A DNA stretch of 64,000 nt from Candidatus Brocadiaceae bacterium S225. GTDB lineage: Bacteria; Planctomycetota; Brocadiia; Brocadiales; Scalinduaceae. The notes beneath the pieces were generated by a model. That model made no database searches. It was not told where the DNA came from and saw nothing but the letters and a program-made list of their open reading frames with translations. The stretch covers positions 62,001 through 126,000 of the forward strand of contig SMSL01000001.1 in the NCBI GenBank assembly GCA_007859995.1. The letters are read 5' to 3'. The position numbers were made by a program, and so were the translations under genes. Below are positions 46,146-54,764 of this stretch, piece after piece. Within the stretch, counting starts at the first letter, position 1. Each line of letters opens with the position of its first letter.

Positions 46146-47947
46146 TCTTCAGTCACATCTCCTTGCAATGATACGTAGAGTATTTTCTCTTCCTTGCTGA
46201 GATTTACTACGGCCCTTACTATATCACACTTTTTGTCCATTAGATTACAACGTGTCAGGTATTCTTTCAGAAATCTGATTCTATCCGCTACATTAAACCG
46301 CCTCGGTGTAGACAGATTTATCTGTGTCAGGTTTTTCACCCTCATCCTGACAGTTATCTTTTCACTAAATGAAACCTTATCAAAATCCAGAAATGTAAAA
46401 TTGCAAGACCCATCATTCTCTTTCACCATAATATTACATGTCTTTAAATCGTGATGAAAGATGTTATGGCTGTGCATCTTTCCCAATGTCGTCGCGAAAC
46501 TGTTTATAAATGCCTTTTTCTTTTTAAAATCTAAGAGTGAAGGCTTACTATCCAATGAGCTTATTTTCTCCTCTCCTTGCGAAGGAGAGGCTGTGAGGTG
46601 TTCTTCTTCTTCTTCTTCTTCTTCTTCTTCTTCTTCTTCTTCTTCTTTACATTGACTGGTTTCCAATCGATTATTAAAATTCTTCAATATATATCTGTCC
46701 ATTTCCAGGCTATCTTTGACCTCTTCCATTATGAGATAACTACTGGTGGGTATTCCTAACACTTTTTTCTCTATTAAAGCCAGTGGCAATGGAGTGGCAA
46801 ATCCATATACCCTTAGCCCATTACCAGCAACCCAAGCCTTCCTTCCTGCAGAACCACGGAAAATATTTTTAATGAGGCATCCTGGACATCCGACCCTATA
46901 TTGCTTCACTACAACATTTTGAACTGTTTTATCTTTAAAAGTGTGACGTGTTAATACCGTTTTGGAATCACGTTTCATGATTACCGCACTGTCATAATTA
47001 ACCAATATATTACTATGCTTCTCAATCAGTTTCAACAAGCTGTCAGTATCATAACCCTTTCTGAAAAACAACTTCATACCCGCAACTTTTTTCTTTGAAA
47101 AGGCACTGCTCTCCTTCAGGCATCTTTTCAGCCTGCTTCTGTAATGTGTGTTCCTCATTCCTGAAGAGTGTACATCTATCTGCCTGACGAGTTCATTGAC
47201 ATCCGTAATGTTACCAAAAGCGTTGCTTCCATATGAGTTAACAAAATCCAATTTATCAGACTGTGTCATTACTGATGATAATGAGTTAAAAATCTGCGCA
47301 AGATTAAAAATCCTCTTTCTGATGGTTATGCTCTTAAATATTTTCACGCTGTGAAGATCCATTAAGTATAAATCGTAATCTGAAGCAGCTCGATCTTTTT
47401 TGAATCTTATCAATATGTTGCCTGCATGAAGATCGTAATGACAGAATCCTTTTTCATGAATATCCCTTATAAAAACCGCCAATTTGTCCAACAACACCCT
47501 CTTTTCAGATTCCTTGTCCTCTGCCAGATTACCTTCAAAATTTACCTTGCAGAACTCCATGAGATCTTCACTCCTTGTAACGGTCTCTGTAATCAAAAGA
47601 AGAGACATCTTCCCCTCTGATAACGCAAGAGGCAGTGCAGTATTTATATCATTATTTAAAAGGGCATTTGCCACCTCCCACTCTGTCCTGGCCTTGGTTG
47701 GTACAAACAGATGCTTTATATAATCTTTATAACCACCTCTCTTGAAATGTTTTATGTGTATTCCACTGTCACTTATTTCCGATGCAGGCATTGAGGCCAC
47801 AGACCGCACTCTGTTCTCCTTTACTAATGTGTAGTTCCTACCATTTAAGCCAGAAAGGAAATTATCAGGGCCAAACCTGTCAGGAACCTTTTCGTACCCT
47901 TCCCGTACTGTCCACTCCATTCCATTCTTTGTAGTTTTTGTTGGCAT
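46139..47947 (-). CDS. Tandem lipopolysaccharide-kinase-like protein (two WaaP/InaA domains)
   Basis: The 602-aa protein contains two kinase-like domains of the LPS/Kdo kinase superfamily. Domain 1 has a likely ATP-Lys in IHIKHFKRGG, catalytic loop FCHYDLHAGNILI and metal motif LMDLHS. Domain 2 has VVVKQYRVGCPG, IFHHDLKTCNIMV and FLDFDKVSF. Both keep Asp and Asn of the active site. Such enzymes phosphorylate LPS core sugars at the inner membrane. Domain 2 is interrupted by 15 Glu codons (residues 435-449) and then a segment encoded by a palindrome (about 453-460). Most relatives have one domain. The gene runs into the GT2 gene with a 7-base overlap. Confidence 0.82.
   Translation of the reverse strand: MPTKTTKNGMEWTVREGYEKVPDRFGPDNFLSGLNGRNYTLVKENRVRSVASMPASEISDSGIHIKHFKRGGYKDYIKHLFVPTKARTEWEVANALLNNDINTALPLALSEGKMSLLLITETVTRSEDLMEFCKVNFEGNLAEDKESEKRVLLDKLAVFIRDIHEKGFCHYDLHAGNILIRFKKDRAASDYDLYLMDLHSVKIFKSITIRKRIFNLAQIFNSLSSVMTQSDKLDFVNSYGSNAFGNITDVNELVRQIDVHSSGMRNTHYRSRLKRCLKESSAFSKKKVAGMKLFFRKGYDTDSLLKLIEKHSNILVNYDSAVIMKRDSKTVLTRHTFKDKTVQNVVVKQYRVGCPGCLIKNIFRGSAGRKAWVAGNGLRVYGFATPLPLALIEKKVLGIPTSSYLIMEEVKDSLEMDRYILKNFNNRLETSQCKEEEEEEEEEEEEEEEHLTASPSQGEEKISSLDSKPSLLDFKKKKAFINSFATTLGKMHSHNIFHHDLKTCNIMVKENDGSCNFTFLDFDKVSFSEKITVRMRVKNLTQINLSTPRRFNVADRIRFLKEYLTRCNLMDKKCDIVRAVVNLSKEEKILYVSLQGDVTEDW
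46570..46590. repeat. In-frame palindromic unit within the tandem-kinase gene
   Basis: CCTCTCCTT-GCG-AAGGAGAGG is a perfect 9-bp stem with a 3-base loop. Similar CTCTCC...GGAGAG hairpins are common dispersed intergenic repeats in many bacteria. Here it lies inside the coding frame beside the Glu repeat. Confidence 0.65.
46601..46645 (-). repeat. (GAA)15 microsatellite
   Basis: Fifteen perfect tandem GAA triplets on the minus strand (TTC on the plus strand) encode 15 glutamates in the second kinase domain. Length changes by slipped-strand mispairing would stay in frame. Confidence 0.97.
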
Positions 47948-48129
47948 AGTTTTTTCTCGAACCCTTAAGTACTTTTAACTCCATATGAGACTTAAACGCA
48001 AAATAAGGATAACTTTAAGAAATGTCTAAATCAAGAAAAAACAACACGTTATCAGAAAACTAAAAAAAACATGCCTCTAATCCTCTCCTTACGAAGTCAA
48101 TGTCATTGAATTAAGGGGGAAATATAATA

Positions 48130-48187
48130 TGGAGTGCATCATCCGCGATGATGCGTTTTAAAGCAGCGACACGGTCACTGCACTCCA
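48130..48187. repeat. 58-bp palindromic MITE-like unit
   Basis: The ends are TGGAGTGC and GCACTCCA-type inverted repeats (TGGAGTGCA / TGCACTCCA). Inside are a perfect 8-bp hairpin GCATCATC-CGC-GATGATGC and a second AGCGACACGGTCACTGC arm, joined by GTTTTAAAGC. The layout matches GGAGTGC...GCACTCC intergenic repeats that I recall from many planctomycete-like genomes. The remainder of the 47948-48366 gap holds no gene. Confidence 0.6.
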
Positions 48188-48366
48188 AAAAAGAAGATTT
48201 ATTTTTGCATTTGAAAACAAATCTCCCTTCAAGGATGGGGAACATTGTGGTTAATAATTTATTAAGTATTCCTCAGCTTTCTGAAATTTTCACTTGAAAA
48301 TTGCTATGAAGTAATATAAATCATATACTTTGTTGGATAACTATAATACTCTAAGGCAGAAACTAA

Positions 48367-48876
48367 ATGTCAAAGCTTACGATACGTCAAATCGATAAAT
48401 ATGATCTGGAAAGAATTGACAGTACGTTCAAGAGTGAGTTTGGGCGTACTCATGCTGATGATCTCCAGGATCAATCGTTGTCCGAGATTTCATTTTTTGT
48501 TGCCTGGCTGAATGGTAATCCAGTCGGACATGCGCTAGTCAGATGGTTGGGCCCCAGAGAAGAGATAGTGAGTAAAGATTACCCGGATTGCCCTGAAATT
48601 TACCGTTTGAAGGTGTTAAAAGAATTCCGGTCACAGGGGATCGCCACGGTAATCATCAGGAAATGTGAAAACGAGGCGCTCAAAAGAGACTGTTTGTTCA
48701 TTGGTCTCGGAACAGATCCGGATATTTCCGCAAAAGATAATTTATACAGACAATCAGGCTACAAACCATCAACAGTCGATAGCTACACCGATACGTATAA
48801 AACCAGATTGGATGACGGAACGATTGTCACAATCCGTAGTAATAAACAGTTTCTTATAAAAAGAATAGGAAAATGA
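48367..48876 (+). CDS. GNAT-family N-acetyltransferase
   Basis: The 169-aa protein has the GNAT acetyl-CoA fold. Motif A reads RLKVLKEFRSQGIATVIIRKCENEA, with the RSQGIA pyrophosphate loop, and is followed by the motif B region LFIGLGTDPDISAKDNLYRQ and SGYKPS. The N-terminal strand is LTIRQIDKYDLERIDSTF. The substrate is unknown (ribosomal protein, amino acid or antibiotic acetylation are all possible). It is divergent from the tandem-kinase gene and convergent with the GT9-like gene. Confidence 0.88.
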   Translation: MSKLTIRQIDKYDLERIDSTFKSEFGRTHADDLQDQSLSEISFFVAWLNGNPVGHALVRWLGPREEIVSKDYPDCPEIYRLKVLKEFRSQGIATVIIRKCENEALKRDCLFIGLGTDPDISAKDNLYRQSGYKPSTVDSYTDTYKTRLDDGTIVTIRSNKQFLIKRIGK

Positions 48877-48903
48877 GATGAATCTACTACTTCAGTTTAG
48901 GGT

Positions 48904-50322
48904 TCACGAAAAAAATAACACATTTAATACCTTCTTTGTACTTTCTAATACGTCTTTTTCCGCTTTGCCTTCTGCGTGAATTATCTTAATTTTACCTTTC
49001 CCATAAGGATGCCACTTCCGTGAAAATTTCTCTGAAGGGTAACCATTAAATACAACAAGTTCCGGTATTTCCAAAGCGGCAGCAACATGCTGGCCCATAG
49101 AATCATATCCTACGTAAAACTGACTTTGAGATATCAGGGCAGCAAATTGACCTATGCCGCCCTTGTAAGTAATCAAATCAGGTTCAGCCCCTGCAATAAA
49201 CGCTAAATCTTCATTAATCCTCATTATGGTCTTACCACATGCCTTCAGTCGATCAATTATCCTGTCAGTTTTCCCTATTTCGTCCTCCCCAAATCCTTCA
49301 TCCAGTGTAACCTTAGCACCCTGTTCTATTAAATGTAAAACTACTTCAAATTCAAAATCTTCACTTATCCTCTTATCATCATTTCCACCAACACCAAAAT
49401 TGACGGTTACGGTAGATCCATTGTTTTTAACCAGCTTCTGATAAAATTCTTTTGCGTTTTCATTATATCTGGCCGGAACATTTAATCTGGGGTATGTGAA
49501 ATCTTTTATAGCACATCCAAATGCCTTGTTTAACCACTCATTTACATCTTCTCCCAATTTCCTCGTCTCTTCACCAGCATGTGCCAAAGGTTCGAAAAGA
49601 AAATAACCGGTATCTTTACTGACTAACGGCAATAAGCCCAATTGTGTAATTCTGGAGTTCGAATCAATTATTACATATTCACAAGGCTCCATATCCTTTG
49701 TCTCTCTGTTTATGTTTTTCAGTGCTTCCAGCCAGCTTTCCAGCCGTGAAATCAATCCGCCCCTTCTCTGGTAATCCAATGGTATTATTTGTATGGTTTC
49801 ATCACCACCGAACAGTTCGTAGTTTTTCCTGTTTGCCAGGAATAAAATTCTTGCATTTGGAAATATTATTTTTGATCTCTCAATTATTATACTGGTTATG
49901 GCCACATCTGCACCGATAGTAACTCGTGATATAATAAAAACCTTCTTAGCATTGTGAATTTGTGCTTGACCAACTTTGTCAGAAAGAATCAAATCCCTCA
50001 CCCTGTCCAGTAAATCCTGTTGCGTAAACAAGCCGAATGTTTTTAGTGTTCGATCTATATGAACTGCCTCAGGCAAACCTCTTATCAGCTGTATAACATA
50101 ACTGAATATTTCATAATAAACATCCCTGTCGACAGCATTAAAAGAATCGTTTAATGGTTCAATAATAGCTTTAAAAGTTGCATCAATCCCTGATTTAGCC
50201 AGCAGCTCATCTTTGTGTATTGCGATATCGAACAGGTCCTTGACTCTCTGCTTGTCAATTCCTATTCCCAGGCAGTGTTCTTCCATTATTTTCTTTGCAA
50301 TTACATTTGCCCTCTTAGTCAT
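48904..50322 (-). CDS. GT9-like (heptosyltransferase-related) glycosyltransferase
   Basis: The 472-aa protein has about 125 residues of helical N-terminal extension, then a GT-B fold resembling ADP-heptose:LPS heptosyltransferases: KVFIISRVTIGADVAITSII, the NARILFLANRKNYELFGG strand, and the C-terminal nucleotide-binding half with LISQSQFYVGYDSMGQHVAA (the usual xDSGPxH motif appears as YDSMGQHVA). Sugar and acceptor are unknown. It follows waaF by 96 bases on the same strand. The N-terminal extension distinguishes it from WaaC and WaaF. Confidence 0.75.
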   Translation of the reverse strand: MTKRANVIAKKIMEEHCLGIGIDKQRVKDLFDIAIHKDELLAKSGIDATFKAIIEPLNDSFNAVDRDVYYEIFSYVIQLIRGLPEAVHIDRTLKTFGLFTQQDLLDRVRDLILSDKVGQAQIHNAKKVFIISRVTIGADVAITSIIIERSKIIFPNARILFLANRKNYELFGGDETIQIIPLDYQRRGGLISRLESWLEALKNINRETKDMEPCEYVIIDSNSRITQLGLLPLVSKDTGYFLFEPLAHAGEETRKLGEDVNEWLNKAFGCAIKDFTYPRLNVPARYNENAKEFYQKLVKNNGSTVTVNFGVGGNDDKRISEDFEFEVVLHLIEQGAKVTLDEGFGEDEIGKTDRIIDRLKACGKTIMRINEDLAFIAGAEPDLITYKGGIGQFAALISQSQFYVGYDSMGQHVAAALEIPELVVFNGYPSEKFSRKWHPYGKGKIKIIHAEGKAEKDVLESTKKVLNVLFFS

Positions 50323-50418
50323 ATCTGCCCCACTTTGACTTGAAAATGTATATTAATATTTCCTCCATTTCAGGATGATTCCAGTTTCGGACTCCATGCG
50401 ATAACAAGGTCTATTTTA

Positions 50419-51495
50419 CTATACCTCAATTCTTATTAAGTCCATACACGTCTGCACCACTTCTTCCGGTGATATTCTCGTCATACAACGGTGATCAGTA
50501 GGACAAGTCTTTATATGGCAGGGAGAGCAATCAACGTCTTCCCTGATTACTTTGCCAATTTCATACTCTGTTTCTGTATACCTTGGATCAGTTGGGCCCA
50601 TGAGTACAACAACCGGCTTCTTAAACGCTACCGCAAAATGTCTTGGTCCGGAATCTACGGTTACCAGCAGACTACATCTTTTCACAAGTGCCTTAAGGAC
50701 GTCAAGAGATACTGATTCCTTTGAAAGATTGATCAGGTTTTTTTTCGAAATACCCTCAATATCATTCACAAGCTTGGTTTCACCAGGCCCGCACACCAAC
50801 ACAATATTACAATCACTGGCATCTCTTAATAGATCTGCTGTACTGGCAAATCCCTCGGCAGTCCAACACTTTGAGGATCCGTAAGACGCACCCGGGTTTA
50901 TCAGAATATATGGTTTCTTGTCGATATCGTATTTTTTTAACAATCCATTTGCGTTGTCTTCACCTTCTCTGGAAACAAACAACTCCAACTGCTTCGATCC
51001 TGTCTTACATCCAGGTTGAGCACATAATCGCAAATAATAATCAGCCATATAAGTTGGCTGAAACTTTCCACCTTCGCTTAGTCTTTCTATACCGTCCGTT
51101 AAGAGGAAAGAGCGGGCATCACGCTTATAGCCAATTCGTTTCTTTACTCCACCCGCCCACATCACAAATGCTGAGCTGAATGAATTCGGGAATAAGAACC
51201 CCAAATCATATTTTCCCTCTCTTATGTTCCGGATCAAACACGAGGACTCCTTCATATCATCGCTCAATACTTCCAGCGAAGAGAAGAATCCTTTTTTGCT
51301 TTTTTTCACTTTGGGTTTTAATTCTACAACCTCATCAAACCAGGAAGAACCGTCTATTATGCATCTTAAATTCTTTTTTATCAGCAGTGTTATCCGGGAA
51401 TCCGCAAAATTTTCCCTGATATATCTGAACGCGGGAGTTGCCATTACAACATCACCAACCCAATTAGGCGCTCTGACAATGATTTTTTTTGCCAT
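50419..51495 (-). CDS. waaF: ADP-heptose:LPS heptosyltransferase II
   Basis: The 358-aa enzyme adds heptose to the inner LPS core in the cytoplasm. It starts MAKKIIVRAPNWVGDVVMAT, the classic N-terminus of the family, and has LLVTVDSGPRHFAVAFKKPV (the donor-binding DSGPxH motif) and VLMGPTDPRYTETE. Cys residues in CSPCHIKTCPTDHRCM near the C-terminus are common in WaaF. The start at 51495 is preferred to an in-frame ATG at 51510 that lies within the upstream gene. It is 2 bases downstream of the radical SAM gene stop. Confidence 0.9.
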   Translation of the reverse strand: MAKKIIVRAPNWVGDVVMATPAFRYIRENFADSRITLLIKKNLRCIIDGSSWFDEVVELKPKVKKSKKGFFSSLEVLSDDMKESSCLIRNIREGKYDLGFLFPNSFSSAFVMWAGGVKKRIGYKRDARSFLLTDGIERLSEGGKFQPTYMADYYLRLCAQPGCKTGSKQLELFVSREGEDNANGLLKKYDIDKKPYILINPGASYGSSKCWTAEGFASTADLLRDASDCNIVLVCGPGETKLVNDIEGISKKNLINLSKESVSLDVLKALVKRCSLLVTVDSGPRHFAVAFKKPVVVLMGPTDPRYTETEYEIGKVIREDVDCSPCHIKTCPTDHRCMTRISPEEVVQTCMDLIRIEV

Positions 51496-51497
51496 GA

Positions 51498-53006
51498 TCA
51501 GTTGTTCCATTTTGAATTGACTGCGGTGAAAGCATTATACTTTATTGCATAATGCTCGACATTGGCCTGCTTTAACTGTTTTGAGATCTCTTTGTCATAT
51601 GGCATTACAAAATCCTTGATCTCTTCCCATACTGGAGAAGGAATCTTCTCCATCATATTTACTAATATTGAAAACAACTCCTTTGATGATTCATTACAAT
51701 ACATGTTTACATACCAGGGAAAGGTACGTTGTAACCTTGAAATGAAAAGATTATGCTCCTCTCCAAAGTCCAGACATGTATCATCAGTGAAGTTATCCAG
51801 GGCCTTCATCTTATCATAATTTATGAAGTTACCCTTCTTGCTGATATCGTAAGCCACGGTCCTGGGAAATGGATAGAAAATTGACCATCTGAACCTACCG
51901 GGTTTTATTATGCCGAGAAGTTTTACTGTTTCAAGAATATCTTCTCTGGTTTCATGTGGAAGCCCGAACATTACAAATGCTGATGAGTGAAGGTTGTACT
52001 TGTGGGCACTTTCAAATGCACGTATTATATCTTTATTTGTCATTGGACGTTGTAGTACGTCTCTCCGTATCCTTTCGCTTCCGCTCTCCAGCCCGAACTT
52101 AATAATCATACACCCGGCATTTTTCAATAATTTTGCTCTGTCATCATCAAATGCCCTTATATGCGCATTGGCGACAAATGGTACTTTTACCGCCTTCTTA
52201 TACTTTTCACAAAATTCCTTAAGATATGTCTTGTTGGAAGTAAATATATCATCATCAAATATAAATGTTGTAATATGTTTATAGTTATCAAGTATATAGA
52301 TTATTTCATCTATTATCTCATCAACATCATGCCTTCTTATATAATTAAGGTCTTTTGTACTGCTACCTGTCTCCTCTTTATAACGTTCTACAATGGAGTG
52401 ATTAAAACAATAGGTACACTTGAATGGACATCCTCTCGATGTCATCAATCTGACCCAGCCACCTTCTGCATCAATCATACCTTGAAAATCAAAAAGTTCG
52501 TAGTCCTTACGTGGCAAATCAGCCAACTTCGGTAATGCCCTGACACTATTGAAAACTACTTTTCCATTATCCTTAGACCATATGTTAGCGATGCGCCTGG
52601 TATCAGCACCTTTCTCAATATTGTCAGCTAACTCCAATACCGCCTCTTCACCCTCGCCCACACAGACATAGTCAAAACACTCTTCTTCTACAACCTCTTC
52701 TGGAACCATGGTGGCATGAATCCCGCCACACACAATAGGCGTTTCACAAAAACTCTTAATGAATTTCGCAATCTTTAAAGCATACTGATACTGAGGAGTA
52801 ACAGTGGAGAAACCTATTAATCCCGGTTTATATTTTTCAATTATCCCCTGTATTTCATTATCATCCGGCAGTTTAGCCAATTTTTCGTTCAGGTTTATTA
52901 ATTTCGTATCATGCCCATGTTTCTTTAATACGGCAGAAATATAGACAATTCCAAAATTAAAACCGACTTGTGAGTTTATGTTAGGATATATTAAGAGGAC
53001 TTTCAT
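51498..53006 (-). CDS. B12-binding radical SAM protein
   Basis: The 502-aa protein has an N-terminal cobalamin-binding domain (MKVLLIYPNINSQVGFNFGI; GIHATMVPEEVV; CVGEGEEAVLELA) and a central radical SAM domain with the CX3CX2C cluster in TSRGCPFKCTYCFNHSIVE. The C-terminal half has ITTFIFDDDIFTSNKTYLKE and FVMFGLPHETREDILETVK. This class includes methyltransferases such as HpnP and HopR-like and carbon-skeleton-modifying enzymes. The specific reaction is unknown. It heads the operon with waaF and the GT9-like gene, so it may modify a lipid or LPS sugar. Confidence 0.85.
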   Translation of the reverse strand: MKVLLIYPNINSQVGFNFGIVYISAVLKKHGHDTKLINLNEKLAKLPDDNEIQGIIEKYKPGLIGFSTVTPQYQYALKIAKFIKSFCETPIVCGGIHATMVPEEVVEEECFDYVCVGEGEEAVLELADNIEKGADTRRIANIWSKDNGKVVFNSVRALPKLADLPRKDYELFDFQGMIDAEGGWVRLMTSRGCPFKCTYCFNHSIVERYKEETGSSTKDLNYIRRHDVDEIIDEIIYILDNYKHITTFIFDDDIFTSNKTYLKEFCEKYKKAVKVPFVANAHIRAFDDDRAKLLKNAGCMIIKFGLESGSERIRRDVLQRPMTNKDIIRAFESAHKYNLHSSAFVMFGLPHETREDILETVKLLGIIKPGRFRWSIFYPFPRTVAYDISKKGNFINYDKMKALDNFTDDTCLDFGEEHNLFISRLQRTFPWYVNMYCNESSKELFSILVNMMEKIPSPVWEEIKDFVMPYDKEISKQLKQANVEHYAIKYNAFTAVNSKWNN

Positions 53007-53192
53007 TCATGTAAATTATATATATTCATTCAGTAAATAAAATCTATTTTTTTATATTATAAAAAGCCGATGTCAAGTCAGGATGAAAGAAAGATTAAGA
53101 AATGTTAATTTTACATATTTTTTTTGTCTGAAATCATGACAAAAAGCTAATTATAGTTGATAAAAATTATTACTTATGATATCAAAGAAGGC

Positions 53193-54620
53193 ATGAAAAC
53201 TTTATTCTTAAATCCTCCATCTTTTGAAGATTTTGATGGCGGTGCAGGTTCCAGATACCAAGCGACACGCGAGGTAACATCATTCTGGTATCCTACGTGG
53301 TTATGTTATCCGGCAGGTCTTATAAAAGGTAGCCGCCTGGTAGATGCGCCGGCAGAACACCTTGGAATTGACGAAGTGCTGGCGATAGCAAAAGATTTCG
53401 AATTAATTGTAATTTACACGAGCACACCATCTATTAACAACGATATTTCTGTTGCTGAGAAGATAAAAGATTTCAATAAGGATACTAAAATCATTTTTGT
53501 CGGACCACACCCAAGCGCATTACCGGAGGAGACGTTAAAGGCATCCAACGCTATAGACATAGTCGCAAAAAGAGAATTTGATTATTCTATTATGGAAATA
53601 GCGCAAGGAAAGAAATTAGATGAAATTGATGGTATCAGTTACAAAAGCAATGGGGACATCGTTCACAATCAGAATAGAAAATACATAGAAGACTTGGACA
53701 GTCTCCCATATGTCGTAGATATATATAAGAGAGATCTGAATATAAATAATTACATCATCCCTTACCTGCTTAAACCATATGTATCAATATATACAGGAAG
53801 AGGTTGTTCCAGTAAATGCGTCTATTGCCTATGGCCTCAAACCTTTTCCGGCAATTACTATCGCGTAAGAAGCGTTGGCAATGTTATAGAAGAGGTGAAG
53901 CGCACCTTAGAACTATATCCTGAAGTAAAGGAGATATTCTTTGATGACGATACATTCACGGCAAATAAGAAAAGAGCAAGAGAGTTATCGAGAGGCTTAA
54001 AAGAACTGAACATAACGTGGTCTACTACATCTCGTGCCAATACTGATTACGAAACCCTGAAGATGATGAAAGATTCCGGCTTGAGGCTGCTTGTAGTTGG
54101 TTACGAATCCGGTAATCAAGAGATACTTGACAATATCAGAAAAGGGATAACGCTGGATGAAGCAAGAGAGTTTACCAAAATATGTAAGAAATTAGGAATA
54201 ATGATACACGGTGCCTTCATTCTTGGGCTGCCGGAAGAAACACCTGAATCTATTAATGACTCGATAAAATTTGCGTGTGAACTGGATATTGATACTATCC
54301 AGGTGTCTCTGGCTTCTCCTTACCCGGGAACGCAGTTATATGATCTTTGTATAGAAAAAAACTATCTTGTAAAGACAGACATGGTAAATGAAAGAGGTTG
54401 GCAAACGTGTTCTGTACAATATCCTGGAATATCCAGTGTTGAAATTTTCAAGTCCGTAGAGAGATTTTATAAGAAATTTTACTACAGGCCAAGATTCATC
54501 CTGAGAATACTAAAAAAGATCATATTTAATGGTGAAGAAAGAAGGAAGATTCTGCGGGAAGGTTCAGAATTTAAGAAATTTATAGCAAACAGAAAAAAGG
54601 TTTTAAAAGGTATTAGCTAA
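53193..54620 (+). CDS. hpnJ: Hopanoid radical SAM protein HpnJ
   Basis: The 475-aa protein matches HpnJ: MKTLFLNPPSFEDFDGGAGS at the start and SFWYPTWLCYPAGLIKGSRL, then a radical SAM cluster GRGCSSKCVYCLWPQ. HpnJ is known to turn bacteriohopanetetrol glucosamine into the cyclitol ether by ring contraction. A B12-like N-terminal domain (PSINNDISVAEKIKDF; FVGPHPSALPEE) is visible. The ATG at 53193 is chosen because AAGAAGG precedes it and the family starts there; an upstream in-frame ATG at 53157 adds 12 residues. It is on the plus strand, 186 bases from the divergent radical SAM gene. Confidence 0.9.
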   Translation: MKTLFLNPPSFEDFDGGAGSRYQATREVTSFWYPTWLCYPAGLIKGSRLVDAPAEHLGIDEVLAIAKDFELIVIYTSTPSINNDISVAEKIKDFNKDTKIIFVGPHPSALPEETLKASNAIDIVAKREFDYSIMEIAQGKKLDEIDGISYKSNGDIVHNQNRKYIEDLDSLPYVVDIYKRDLNINNYIIPYLLKPYVSIYTGRGCSSKCVYCLWPQTFSGNYYRVRSVGNVIEEVKRTLELYPEVKEIFFDDDTFTANKKRARELSRGLKELNITWSTTSRANTDYETLKMMKDSGLRLLVVGYESGNQEILDNIRKGITLDEAREFTKICKKLGIMIHGAFILGLPEETPESINDSIKFACELDIDTIQVSLASPYPGTQLYDLCIEKNYLVKTDMVNERGWQTCSVQYPGISSVEIFKSVERFYKKFYYRPRFILRILKKIIFNGEERRKILREGSEFKKFIANRKKVLKGIS

Positions 54621-54764
54621 GAATAATATTACCGCCATCTCGTCCAGGCAATGACACCTTGTAATCATTAAAGCGTACCTGCGCTTTTCAGCTTCCGATC
54701 CGGATACCACTACAATATTTCGTTATTCTGTAAACCCTTTTATGAAAATGGATATTTTATACTC

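Noticed and set aside
46461-46759. Plus-strand frames with long Ser or Phe runs
   Set aside because: They are readings of the (TTC)15 strand opposite the tandem-kinase gene.
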